IMG/VR virus record: IMGVR_UViG_3300042154_002710
Location: 1 to 47,427 of that record
Strand: one strand, 5' to 3'
DNA length: 47,427 bases
From: a virus
Shown: piece by piece, positions 1-5,941 of the stretch
How positions within the stretch are numbered: position 1 is the first letter of the stretch
Layout of the letters: each line of letters begins with the position of its first letter
Notes under the pieces: generated by a model
Told to the model about the DNA's origin: nothing
What the model saw: the letters and a program-made list of their open reading frames with translations, nothing else
The model's database searches: none
Translations under genes and position numbers: made by a program

Positions 1-60
1 GCTGAAGACACCGCATGGCACGGAGTCAAGGCAACCCTCAACCCCTCGCACCCGGCGTGA
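1..60 (+). CDS. 3' end of an upstream early gene (partial)
   Basis: Frame 1 is open from the window edge to a TGA at 58-60 and reads AEDTAWHGVKATLNPSHPA. Only 19 codons are visible, so no function can be given. A second frame stays open through about 178, but its composition is proline- and arginine-rich like a shadow frame. The 110 bases between this stop and the next start hold no other recognisable element apart from GC-rich sequence. Confidence 0.35.
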   Translation, partial: AEDTAWHGVKATLNPSHPA

Positions 61-170
61 CCCAGTAGCCAAGGGACCCCTCGACCCGCCCTGCCGTGCA
101 TCCTGCGCGGCGGGGCTTCCGGGTGCCGGGGCATCCCGCCCACGGTCTCAACCTCAGAAACACCGACCCG

Positions 171-728
171 ATGAAACCGACCCTTGACCTCAACAGCACC
201 GTCTCCCGCCATTTCCTTATCAAGTGCAAGACCAATCGCGGCGGGCGCTATCTTGTCCCGGTCTCCATTCAAGAGATCCACCTCACCCCCGAAGACTCCG
301 TGACGGATTACACACTTGTGGGGAAACCGTCGCCCTACTTCGGAGCGACCCGCGACCCACTCACCAAGCGCGGGGACCTTGTGACGCTCACCGCTGGCGA
401 CCGCATCACCCGCACCCCGCACGTTGGGAAAACCGTCCGCACCGGGCGCAACGGATTCACCTTCGTCCAGGTCACGGTCTCGGTCCCGGAGTGGGTCCAA
501 TTCACGAAGCGCACCGGGGACCCCAAGCTCCAATGGTTGAAGGACACCTGCGAAGCGGAAGGCTTGCGCGTGGTGGAGCAGGGAGCCTCTTGGCACGCTC
601 CGATCACCTATGTCCACCGGGACGACCATGATGCCGCATGGAAGATCCTGGGACCAGTTGACAACGTCCGCGACGACGCATCCCGCTTTCGCAAGCACGT
701 TAAATCCTCGGGAGCTTTCACTTTTTGA
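171..728 (+). CDS. hypothetical early protein, 185 aa
   Basis: The protein starts MKPTLDLNSTVSRHF and is not recognised. It has a soluble, mixed alpha/beta look, with no signal peptide or membrane segment. An in-frame upstream ATG at 96 would add arginine- and proline-rich residues unlike the rest, so the ATG at 171 is preferred. No Shine-Dalgarno sequence precedes it. It opens a chain of tightly packed plus-strand genes, with only 4 bases before the next ATG at 733. The position suggests an early or host-takeover role, but this is inference. Confidence 0.7.
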   Translation: MKPTLDLNSTVSRHFLIKCKTNRGGRYLVPVSIQEIHLTPEDSVTDYTLVGKPSPYFGATRDPLTKRGDLVTLTAGDRITRTPHVGKTVRTGRNGFTFVQVTVSVPEWVQFTKRTGDPKLQWLKDTCEAEGLRVVEQGASWHAPITYVHRDDHDAAWKILGPVDNVRDDASRFRKHVKSSGAFTF

Positions 729-732
729 ACCG

Positions 733-990
733 ATGAAACTGACCTCATCCCTCGGCTCCCAACGAGCCCGCCGCCGCGAGAAGTCGCAACTCGACCTCGA
801 CACCCAGCGTGCCCTCTGGATCCAACGTCTCCGCGACCTCGTCGCCGACGGCAGCACCGCGTTCCAAGCCCTCGACCGGCTCGCCGGTGAGGTGCCGACA
901 TGGATCGACGAGATCCCAGCCCGCAAAGCCCAGCGCAGGGACGCGTGGAACGCGTTCTTGCGCGACGTCCGAGCCGCATCCAAACACTGA
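733..990 (+). CDS. hypothetical small basic protein, 85 aa
   Basis: A small charged protein (MKLTSSLGSQRARRREKSQL...) that is arginine-rich at its N-terminus and then mainly helical, with two tryptophans in the second half. No family is recognised. It begins 4 bases after the previous stop and is followed by another small gene after 12 bases, so it is probably co-translated with its neighbours. The basic N-terminus would suit nucleic-acid contact, but nothing proves it. Confidence 0.6.
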   Translation: MKLTSSLGSQRARRREKSQLDLDTQRALWIQRLRDLVADGSTAFQALDRLAGEVPTWIDEIPARKAQRRDAWNAFLRDVRAASKH

Positions 991-1002
991 CCGCGAACCA
1001 CC

Positions 1003-1218
1003 ATGTCCCCACGCATCGACGGTCTCGCCGAGCGGCGAGAGGCCCGCATCAAAGCTCGCGGAGAACTCCAGGCACTCCGCAACATCCGCGCCGGTCGATC
1101 CCGGCTGTCCAAGGACGAGGTGAAGGCGCGGCACCGCGCCCTCGTCTATTTCGCAACCCTTCCGACCAACCAACTCACCGCAGTCTACAAGGCTGCGGTC
1201 CAGAACTTCAGCAAATGA
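1003..1218 (+). CDS. hypothetical small helical protein, 71 aa
   Basis: This 71-residue basic helical protein begins MSPRIDGLAERREARIKARG. The start is preceded by CGAACCACC, an example of the ACC-ATG context used across the window in place of a Shine-Dalgarno sequence. Its stop overlaps the next start as ATGA at 1215-1218, which argues that both genes are real. Function unknown. Confidence 0.6.
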   Translation: MSPRIDGLAERREARIKARGELQALRNIRAGRSRLSKDEVKARHRALVYFATLPTNQLTAVYKAAVQNFSK

Positions 1219-1487
1219 CTCCATCCTACGCCATCCACTACAGCCCGCCCCGCCCGCCGGTCCTCTTCAGGTTCCGGTCCGCCGCAGACCGCGACACCTA
1301 CGTCGCCGAGTTCCCTTACTACCGCCGGGCCTACCCGGAGCCCCCTGCGTCGCCCGACTGGGTCGCCAACTCGATTGCCCTGGAGAACGGCACGGTCTTC
1401 CACGTCTCGTTCCGCATGGCGACCCTCGACGACTTAATGCTCGCCAAGCAGCCGTCACAATCCTACAACGCTACCGCCACGCCATGA
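1215..1487 (+). CDS. hypothetical protein, 90 aa
   Basis: The start is the ATG at 1215, in ATGA overlap with the preceding stop. The product (MTPSYAIHYSPPRPPVLFRF...) is rich in aromatic residues and proline. No family is recognised. It ends with another ATGA overlap at 1484, so translation is probably coupled along 1003-2061. An alternative in-frame ATG near 900 would run over two other genes and is rejected. Confidence 0.6.
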   Translation: MTPSYAIHYSPPRPPVLFRFRSAADRDTYVAEFPYYRRAYPEPPASPDWVANSIALENGTVFHVSFRMATLDDLMLAKQPSQSYNATATP

Positions 1488-1906
1488 CCCCCAGCATCAC
1501 AGTTCCGAGGATCGTCAAACCCAACACGGGTCTGACCTCGACCACCCACCGGGGGAAGCCCCGGTTCTTCGCCCGCTACTGGCGCGACGGGAAAATGGTC
1601 ACGTCCACGCTCAAGGCGGAGTCCATCGAGCAGGCGCGGATCGCCCGTGACCGGCTGTTCGACGCCTTGGTCGCAGCCGGCGGCAGGCGCAAGAACCGGA
1701 CCTCCCGATCGGCTCTCAAGACCATCGAGCGGATCCGGCAGACCAAGGACAGGGAGGCCTACATTCGGGTCGTCGTCGAGGTGAAGGGCAAGCACGTCGG
1801 GTCGTTCTCCACGATGGAGGAAGCGGTCGAGGCTCGCGATGCCTACATCCACCGCGCCGCCGCCGTGAAGAGCCGCCTTCTTCAGATCAAACAAGCACTG
1901 CGATGA
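1484..1906 (+). CDS. tandem AP2-like DNA-binding protein, 140 aa
   Basis: The protein appears to contain two copies of an AP2/integrase-arm-like three-strand-plus-helix unit. The first is at about residues 24-62 (RFFARYWRDGKMVTSTLKA, then a helix). The second is at about 85-125 (AYIRVVVEVKGKHVGSFSTM, then EEAVEARDAYI). The pattern of strand, xGK, a second strand, the phrase [LG]-x-[ST]-F/A-x-[ST] and an EA-rich helix is typical of AP2-type domains in phage homing endonucleases and integrase arms. No nuclease or recombinase catalytic domain follows, so a DNA-binding or regulatory role is inferred. It is ATGA-coupled on both sides. Two further proteins in this region (2377-2715 and 3943-4956) share the layout. 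Confidence 0.65.
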   Translation: MTPSITVPRIVKPNTGLTSTTHRGKPRFFARYWRDGKMVTSTLKAESIEQARIARDRLFDALVAAGGRRKNRTSRSALKTIERIRQTKDREAYIRVVVEVKGKHVGSFSTMEEAVEARDAYIHRAAAVKSRLLQIKQALR

Positions 1907-2061
1907 TCGAGGAACTCTACTGCCTCTGGCTGGGTCTCCAGGATGCCGCCACGCTTCTGGCGATGTGGTTCGGCGCGAGCGCACTCCTGTGGTGGAGCGA
2001 GGAGATCCGCATCCGCCGGGAGGACAGGAACCCCGCCGACCAGGAGGCGCAGGACGAATAG
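1903..2061 (+). CDS. small membrane protein, 52 aa
   Basis: This short gene begins at the ATGA overlap at 1903 and ends with TAG at 2059-2061. It encodes MIEELYCLWLGLQDAATLLA, continues through MWFGASALLWW, and ends in a charged tail. Residues about 5-31 form one likely transmembrane helix rich in tryptophan and leucine. Small single-helix phage proteins can be holin-like or membrane anchors, but its early location argues against a plain holin. The overlap with the previous stop and the 4-base gap to the next ATG support it as a real gene. Confidence 0.55.
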   Translation: MIEELYCLWLGLQDAATLLAMWFGASALLWWSEEIRIRREDRNPADQEAQDE

Positions 2062-2065
2062 ATTT

Positions 2066-2380
2066 ATGGACATAGACCAGAACACCCCGACCACCCCATC
2101 ACTTCGCGATCTCTTCGGAGACTTTGAGATCGAGAGCGAGGAGATCCTCGTCATGCCCGGCTACGACCACTGCATCGTCGGTGTCGTCGAGCAGTTCGGG
2201 CGACCCCCGATTGCGTGCTACGACAAGCAGAAGGTGCTGCTGGAGTTGCAGAGCGACGGGATGTCCGAGGAGGATGCCGAGGAGTTCTGGAGCTTCAACC
2301 AGATAGGGGCATGGGTCGGCGAAAGCACCCCATGTTTCCTCACGCTCAACGACCTGATGAAACGCAAACTCGACCCATGA
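2066..2380 (+). CDS. hypothetical acidic protein, 104 aa
   Basis: An acidic soluble protein beginning MDIDQNTPTTPSLRDLFGDF. The strongly acidic character is of the kind found in several phage anti-host proteins, but no family is recognised. The start follows the previous stop by 4 bases, and the stop overlaps the next start as ATGA at 2377. Confidence 0.6.
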   Translation: MDIDQNTPTTPSLRDLFGDFEIESEEILVMPGYDHCIVGVVEQFGRPPIACYDKQKVLLELQSDGMSEEDAEEFWSFNQIGAWVGESTPCFLTLNDLMKRKLDP

Positions 2381-2715
2381 TCCAGCTTCCCAAAATCACC
2401 AAAACGACCAGCGGGATGTTCTTGCGCCATTCGTCGTGGCACATCTTCTACTACGAAGACGGCAAGACCCGGACCCGGTCTCTCGGAACGCCAGACATCG
2501 AGAAAGCCCGCACGCTCCGCGACGAGATCTACGGCATCCTCCGCGCCCAAGGTGCCACCGAGCGCAACGAGAAGCGCGGTCGCCCGGTCACTAAAAACGG
2601 CATCTACACGCAATACAAAGTCCGTGCCGCCGGACACAAGACCCGCTACGTCAAGAGCCTCGAAGAAGCCGAGCAGATCCGTGACTGGATGCTCGCCAAC
2701 CCCGCAACACCATGA
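2377..2715 (+). CDS. tandem AP2-like DNA-binding protein, 112 aa
   Basis: A second member of the tandem AP2-like group. Unit one spans about residues 18-55 (SSWHIFYYEDGKTRTRSLGT, then DIEKARTLRDEIY). Unit two spans about 75-108 (YTQYKVRAAGHKTRYVKSLE, then EAEQIRDWML). A basic linker (NEKRGRP) joins them. There is no catalytic domain. The protein is basic overall, as expected for DNA binding. It starts in ATGA overlap at 2377 and ends in ATGA overlap with the next gene at 2712. Function is inferred from fold resemblance only. Confidence 0.6.
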   Translation: MIQLPKITKTTSGMFLRHSSWHIFYYEDGKTRTRSLGTPDIEKARTLRDEIYGILRAQGATERNEKRGRPVTKNGIYTQYKVRAAGHKTRYVKSLEEAEQIRDWMLANPATP

Positions 2716-2897
2716 CCGCCCAGCAACAGACCATCGTCACCTGCCTCCGCATGAACGCGGCGACCGGCCGCACCGAGGGCATCCGAGAGAACGCCACCGA
2801 GCAGCTCGAAAGTTTCCTCGCCGGTCTCGCTCGCAGGAACCGCAAGGACCGGCCGAGCCCGTTCTCGCGGTTCGTGAACAGGTTGGAGAACGCCTAG
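2712..2897 (+). CDS. hypothetical small protein, 61 aa
   Basis: A small protein beginning MTAQQQTIVTCLRMNAATGR, helical and basic towards the end, that terminates in TAG. It is not recognised. Support comes from the ATGA overlap with the preceding gene and the continuous packing of the region. Confidence 0.5.
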   Translation: MTAQQQTIVTCLRMNAATGRTEGIRENATEQLESFLAGLARRNRKDRPSPFSRFVNRLENA

Positions 2898-2930
2898 CTC
2901 TGGCACTGCCACCACTCACCACGAAAGACC

Positions 2931-3251
2931 ATGAAAAAGAAACCAACACCAACGAAGCCAAAACGCGCCACCAAGAAGAAAGCTGGTGGCAGTTGTCCAG
3001 CAGCGACTTGTTCGCCGATTCCAGCGCCGAAGCTCTTGCGGGCTGAATCCGCAAGACTGGATGTCCTAAAACACGCGATGCCTGATGCCGCTCAAGACTG
3101 GATCGGGGCGCAAGTGTGGGCATACGAACTCGCTGCCGCATTCTTGGAATCACTCGGCGCACCCGAAAAAATCCAAGGATACATTCCGGCGAACAGAGAA
3201 TTATCCCGACCCGGAAGTGCCGATAATCACTCAGCAACAGTTCTTGATTGA
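2931..3251 (+). CDS. hypothetical lysine-rich protein, 106 aa
   Basis: The N-terminus is strongly basic (MKKKPTPTKPKRATKKKAGG), followed by a more ordinary helical part around residues 50-85. The start sits in the AAGACC-ATG context common here. A lysine- and proline-rich N-terminal tail is typical of DNA- or RNA-contacting small phage proteins, but no domain is recognised. The A-rich start is less GC-rich than its neighbours, and the C-terminal part has weaker coding character. Confidence 0.45.
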   Translation: MKKKPTPTKPKRATKKKAGGSCPAATCSPIPAPKLLRAESARLDVLKHAMPDAAQDWIGAQVWAYELAAAFLESLGAPEKIQGYIPANRELSRPGSADNHSATVLD

Positions 3252-3287
3252 CCTCCACGACCCTCTGCACCTTTTACCGAACCGACC

Positions 3288-3917
3288 ATGCGAAACGTAA
3301 ATTGCCCGAAAACCAAGGTCTTCGTCCGCGGCGATGCGTTCGGGGGCTCCGCCGATGAATTTGAGCCGGCGTGGCTCGTGTCCGTCCGCGCAATGCGGAA
3401 CCGGCCCCTGTGCTTCCAGGTGTGGGTCGAGAAATACGCCGCCTGCTTCGACAAGGTGCCGCCGCACCTGATCTTCTGGTTCGAGCCGGAAGAGGGGGCC
3501 GCACTGCCACTCCACAAGATCCAGATGTGGGAGTGCCTCTCGGGATCGATTGAGGTTTGGCGCAAGGATCAGCTCAGTGACGTGCCCGTGCTGGTGAACC
3601 TCGGGAAAGGCCTGAAGCCGATGGGCGGGCACTACTGGTTCACGGTCGACTATCTGCCCGAGGGGCAAGCGCAGGGCCTGCTCGATGTCGGGGACGCGGA
3701 ACTGCTGGAGGAGCACAAGGAGGGCAACGTGATCCGCCTGGAGAACGGGCAGATTGCGATCTACCCGAACAACCGGATCAAGTGGCTCCCTGTGTCGCTC
3801 ACCGGCAAGGACGCGGCGGCCGCCATCCCCGACTGGGACGCAGCCACCAACGCGCAGTGGGACGAGTGGTGGTCGGATTCCGACGAGATTCTGGGCGACG
3901 CAAAGTGGGCCTACTGA
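3288..3917 (+). CDS. hypothetical early protein, 209 aa
   Basis: A soluble protein beginning MRNVNCPKTKVFVRGDAFGG, with many tryptophans and a strongly acidic C-terminus (WDEWWSDSDEILGD). No membrane segment or known catalytic motif is seen. It starts in the context CCGACC-ATG without a Shine-Dalgarno sequence and lies 25 bases upstream of the next gene. No family is recognised. Confidence 0.6.
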   Translation: MRNVNCPKTKVFVRGDAFGGSADEFEPAWLVSVRAMRNRPLCFQVWVEKYAACFDKVPPHLIFWFEPEEGAALPLHKIQMWECLSGSIEVWRKDQLSDVPVLVNLGKGLKPMGGHYWFTVDYLPEGQAQGLLDVGDAELLEEHKEGNVIRLENGQIAIYPNNRIKWLPVSLTGKDAAAAIPDWDAATNAQWDEWWSDSDEILGDAKWAY

Positions 3918-3942
3918 GACCGGCGACCGACTCCCTACGACC

Positions 3943-4956
3943 ATGCACCCCGACCCCCCGCCCCCAAAGATCCGCGGCGGCAAAACCATCCACTATGCCG
4001 CGTGGATCGCGTGCAAGGACTGTGGAAAGTCCTATGCGATCACGACCCAGTCGTGGAACCGGTTGAAGGCCAACGGAGGGAAAGACCGTCCCAGATGCCC
4101 TGCGTGCAAATACCAGCGCAACCAGGTCAAGAAAGAGATCGGGCGAATGAAGACCCGGTTCGTCCGCGAGGCGGCTCTCGCCGGCATTCCGAAAGATCGG
4201 ATTCCAGCAGTCCGCCTTCGCAAGGCCCCGGCATCCGGAGTCCCGCGATACAACCCGATCCTCAAAGCCTGGTACATCCCCTACTTCTTCAAGTCCGACA
4301 AATTCAAGAACCAGCGGATGGTGGTGCTCGAAGCCGCGACCGAGGAGCAAGCGGTCGAAGAGGCCCGCGACTGGTATGTCCGCGCCCTGATGCACGGCGC
4401 GACGTGGTTGCCGGATGACTTCACCGCCGATCGTCCGTGGAACGACGACACCCAGGCAGTCATCCGGCGTCTCCGGATGATCTGGAACAAGGCGAAGCGC
4501 AAGCAGCCGATCAAAGAGTCCATCCAAAGATATGCGGTCAGGGTCACCCAGTATCGATACAAAGCGATCGTCAACAACACGGTGGTCGCCCGCGGCCTGA
4601 GAAGCCGGAAAGAAGCCACGGAGGCGGTCCGCAAGGCGAACCCGCTGGAGAAGGTGCTCGATCCGAAACCCAAGAAGTGCAAATGGTGCGGGCAGCGGCC
4701 GGTCGGTGAGGGTCGCGCCCTCATGCACGTCTCGGTGGACTGCGCGAACGTCACCGGGATCAAAACCCGGAACATCTCCTGGCGTTTCAAGGTCGCCATC
4801 TGGAACGAGATTCTGCGGTTTGGCACCTTCGCCGGGAACGACGACTTCCAGCGGGAACACGTCATGCTCGTCGGGTGGCACTGCGTCAAAGGGATGCTCC
4901 CGTTCGAGCCCCCGGCCGAGGAGGTCGCCGACCCTCTGGAGGGGTTTGAGATTTGA
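3943..4956 (+). CDS. zinc-ribbon protein with two AP2-like units, 337 aa
   Basis: The N-terminus carries a treble-clef or zinc-ribbon pattern: CKDCGKSY at about residue 22, then CPACK at about 49. Two AP2-like units follow, at about residues 105-150 (KAWYIPYFFKSDKFKNQRMV, then a helix) and about 185-225 (RYAVRVTQYRYKAIVNNTVV, then EATEAVRK). A third cysteine pair (CKWCG) starts at about residue 246, where its partners may be later cysteine or histidine residues. This makes it the largest of the three AP2-like early proteins. A homing-endonuclease relative that lost catalysis, or a DNA-binding regulator, are both possible. It ends in EGFEI, loosely like the acidic tails of the replication proteins. 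The stop lies one base before the tRNA-like sequence. Confidence 0.6.
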   Translation: MHPDPPPPKIRGGKTIHYAAWIACKDCGKSYAITTQSWNRLKANGGKDRPRCPACKYQRNQVKKEIGRMKTRFVREAALAGIPKDRIPAVRLRKAPASGVPRYNPILKAWYIPYFFKSDKFKNQRMVVLEAATEEQAVEEARDWYVRALMHGATWLPDDFTADRPWNDDTQAVIRRLRMIWNKAKRKQPIKESIQRYAVRVTQYRYKAIVNNTVVARGLRSRKEATEAVRKANPLEKVLDPKPKKCKWCGQRPVGEGRALMHVSVDCANVTGIKTRNISWRFKVAIWNEILRFGTFAGNDDFQREHVMLVGWHCVKGMLPFEPPAEEVADPLEGFEI

Positions 4957-4957
4957 A

Positions 4958-5004
4958 GTTGACACCGGGGGTTGGTTGTAGGTTCGACCCCTACCTCGGG
5001 AGCC
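4958..5004 (+). other. tRNA 3'-end-like sequence, candidate attachment core
   Basis: A perfect T-arm is visible: stem GTAGG (4978-4982), loop TTCGACC (4983-4989), stem CCTAC (4990-4994). It is followed by CTCGGGA, a G discriminator and CC, exactly the spacing of a tRNA 3' half. Upstream there is no matching acceptor strand (TCCCGAG), no D-arm and no closing anticodon stem, and the coding end of the preceding gene occupies that space. A 3' half without a 5' half is what a phage attP core, or the remnant left by integration into a tRNA gene, looks like. No integrase is visible in the window, so use as an att site is inference. The element lies between two convergent genes and could also form a terminator-like hairpin. 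Confidence 0.5.
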
Positions 5005-5008
5005 TTCT

Positions 5009-5560
5009 TCAAAACGGATCGCCGTCCTCGGGGTCGTCGAGCCAGTGCTTCCCCTCGTCCATGTGCCACGCCTCTTGCGGCGTGCTCCGGCGGTGGGCGA
5101 GGATCGCCTGCACCTCGGTGCTCAGGAACCTCTCCCGGTTCCCTTTCACGACGTTCTCCGACACCGTGAGGATCTGGATATTGCCGTCCTCATACCCGCC
5201 GGTGGCGAGGATCCGGTCAATCGAAAGACGATCTGCGAACGGTTGGACGTCTTGGTCCCAAAACCCCGCCGCTTCGGTGATTTCGATAAAATGGGCGAAG
5301 GTCAGGCTGAACGGGATACGGCGGCTGCGGGCGTGGTCCCGTAGGGTGGCGAACGCCGCCGGCTTCGGGTTGAGCCTGCGCCATCGCTCCTGGTAGTGGC
5401 CGGCGCACAGGTGGAGCTTTCCGCCGCGGGTCTCAGGGATGTGCCATTTGCGGCACCCGAAGACGACGCATCTCCCAGGACCCGGCTCGTTTTTCAGGCG
5501 GAACATGCCTTCGACTTCAAGTTTGGCGCGACCCCTGAGGGGCAACAATGACTGGATCAT
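5009..5560 (-). CDS. HNH-type endonuclease-like protein, 183 aa
   Basis: The N-terminal third has Cys/His spacing compatible with a small zinc site (CVVFGCRKWH, then HLCAGHY). The segment near residues 112-138 (LSIDRILATGGYEDGNIQIL, then SENVVKGNRE) matches the phage HNH pattern in which a D/H-R-I motif, a glycine-rich turn and N-I-Q precede the final N. Such proteins usually nick or cut DNA and spread as free-standing homing endonucleases. The gene is transcribed against its neighbours, between a tRNA-like element and the 5561-5728 control region, which fits insertion of a mobile gene. The start at 5560 is the only one that keeps the N-terminal basic stretch; a Met 18 codons in is an alternative. 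Confidence 0.6.
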   Translation of the reverse strand: MIQSLLPLRGRAKLEVEGMFRLKNEPGPGRCVVFGCRKWHIPETRGGKLHLCAGHYQERWRRLNPKPAAFATLRDHARSRRIPFSLTFAHFIEITEAAGFWDQDVQPFADRLSIDRILATGGYEDGNIQILTVSENVVKGNRERFLSTEVQAILAHRRSTPQEAWHMDEGKHWLDDPEDGDPF

Positions 5561-5569
5561 GGCGTGGTG

Positions 5570-5590
5570 TTACTACGGACCTAGTAGCAA
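5570..5590. promoter_or_regulatory. inverted repeat, candidate operator 1
   Basis: TTACTAC (5570-5576) faces GTAGCAA (5584-5590) across a 7-base spacer, with a single mismatch in the third pair. The 21-bp dyad sits just upstream of the A/T-rich core and 10 bases from the HNH-type start. It is the size and place of a dimeric repressor site, plausibly for the XRE-like protein at 5729. Confidence 0.4.
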
Positions 5591-5663
5591 ACGATCTATT
5601 CGACTGTTAGCAAAATTTTTAGAATTTGTCCAGCGTGGCGGGGTGCGGGAAACTCGAAAGATT

Positions 5664-5687
5664 GCAAGAGTGCAACTTTGCTCTTGC
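5664..5687. promoter_or_regulatory. inverted repeat, candidate operator 2
   Basis: GCAAGAG (5664-5670) and CTCTTGC (5681-5687) are a perfect 7-bp inverted repeat with a 10-base spacer. The centre lies about 50 bases upstream of the XRE-like start. It could be a protein site or a hairpin in the 5' leader. It is not followed by a T run, so it is not a standard terminator. Confidence 0.4.
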
Positions 5688-5728
5688 TCGTTGCAGGGTG
5701 CATCGGGTAGGCATCGCTCCCGCCGCCC

Positions 5729-5941
5729 ATGGAAGACACTCCCACCCTCTTGCGAAAGCTCGTCGAGCAGCAGCCTAAAAAGCTCAAACCCTTTTGCAAG
5801 GAGGCAGGGCTTCCCTATTTCCGGATGAGGGACTTCATGTCGGGTCGAGGCCCCGGGCTTCGGTTGGAGCAGGCTGAGAGGCTCTGCATGTTTCTCACCA
5901 ATCAACCAATCGCCAAGCTCGCGGAGCACACTCGCCCATGA
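5729..5941 (+). CDS. small XRE/Cro-like helix-turn-helix regulator, 70 aa
   Basis: The whole protein is a compact helical unit. Residues about 20-58 (KPFCKEAGLPYFRMRDFMSG, then LRLEQAERLCMFL) match the XRE order of helix 2, turn, recognition helix and supporting helices. It stands at the head of the replication operon behind two inverted repeats, so it probably controls that operon and itself. Its stop overlaps the primase-helicase start at 5938-5941 (ATGA), which supports co-expression. The match is by pattern, so another small DNA-binding fold is possible. Confidence 0.6.
   Translation: MEDTPTLLRKLVEQQPKKLKPFCKEAGLPYFRMRDFMSGRGPGLRLEQAERLCMFLTNQPIAKLAEHTRP

Larger units (their letters stand above)
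5561..5728. promoter_or_regulatory. divergent control region
   Basis: This is the gap between the divergent HNH-type gene and the XRE-like gene. It contains an A/T-rich core at 5589-5628, unusual in this GC-rich window, with a TAGAAT hexamer at 5620-5625 that could be a -10 box for the rightward genes. An upstream TTCGAC ends 15 bases before it as a poor -35. Two inverted repeats flank the core. The promoter call rests on composition and position only. Confidence 0.45.

Noticed and set aside
1484-4956. A tyrosine integrase made of the AP2-like proteins
   Set aside because: None of the three proteins contains the R...H-x-x-R...Y catalytic set, and each is too short or occupied by zinc motifs.
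4914-5004. A complete tRNA gene
   Set aside because: The T-arm and 3' acceptor strand are present, but no D-arm, no paired anticodon stem and no complementary 5' acceptor strand exist upstream, where the coding end of another gene lies.
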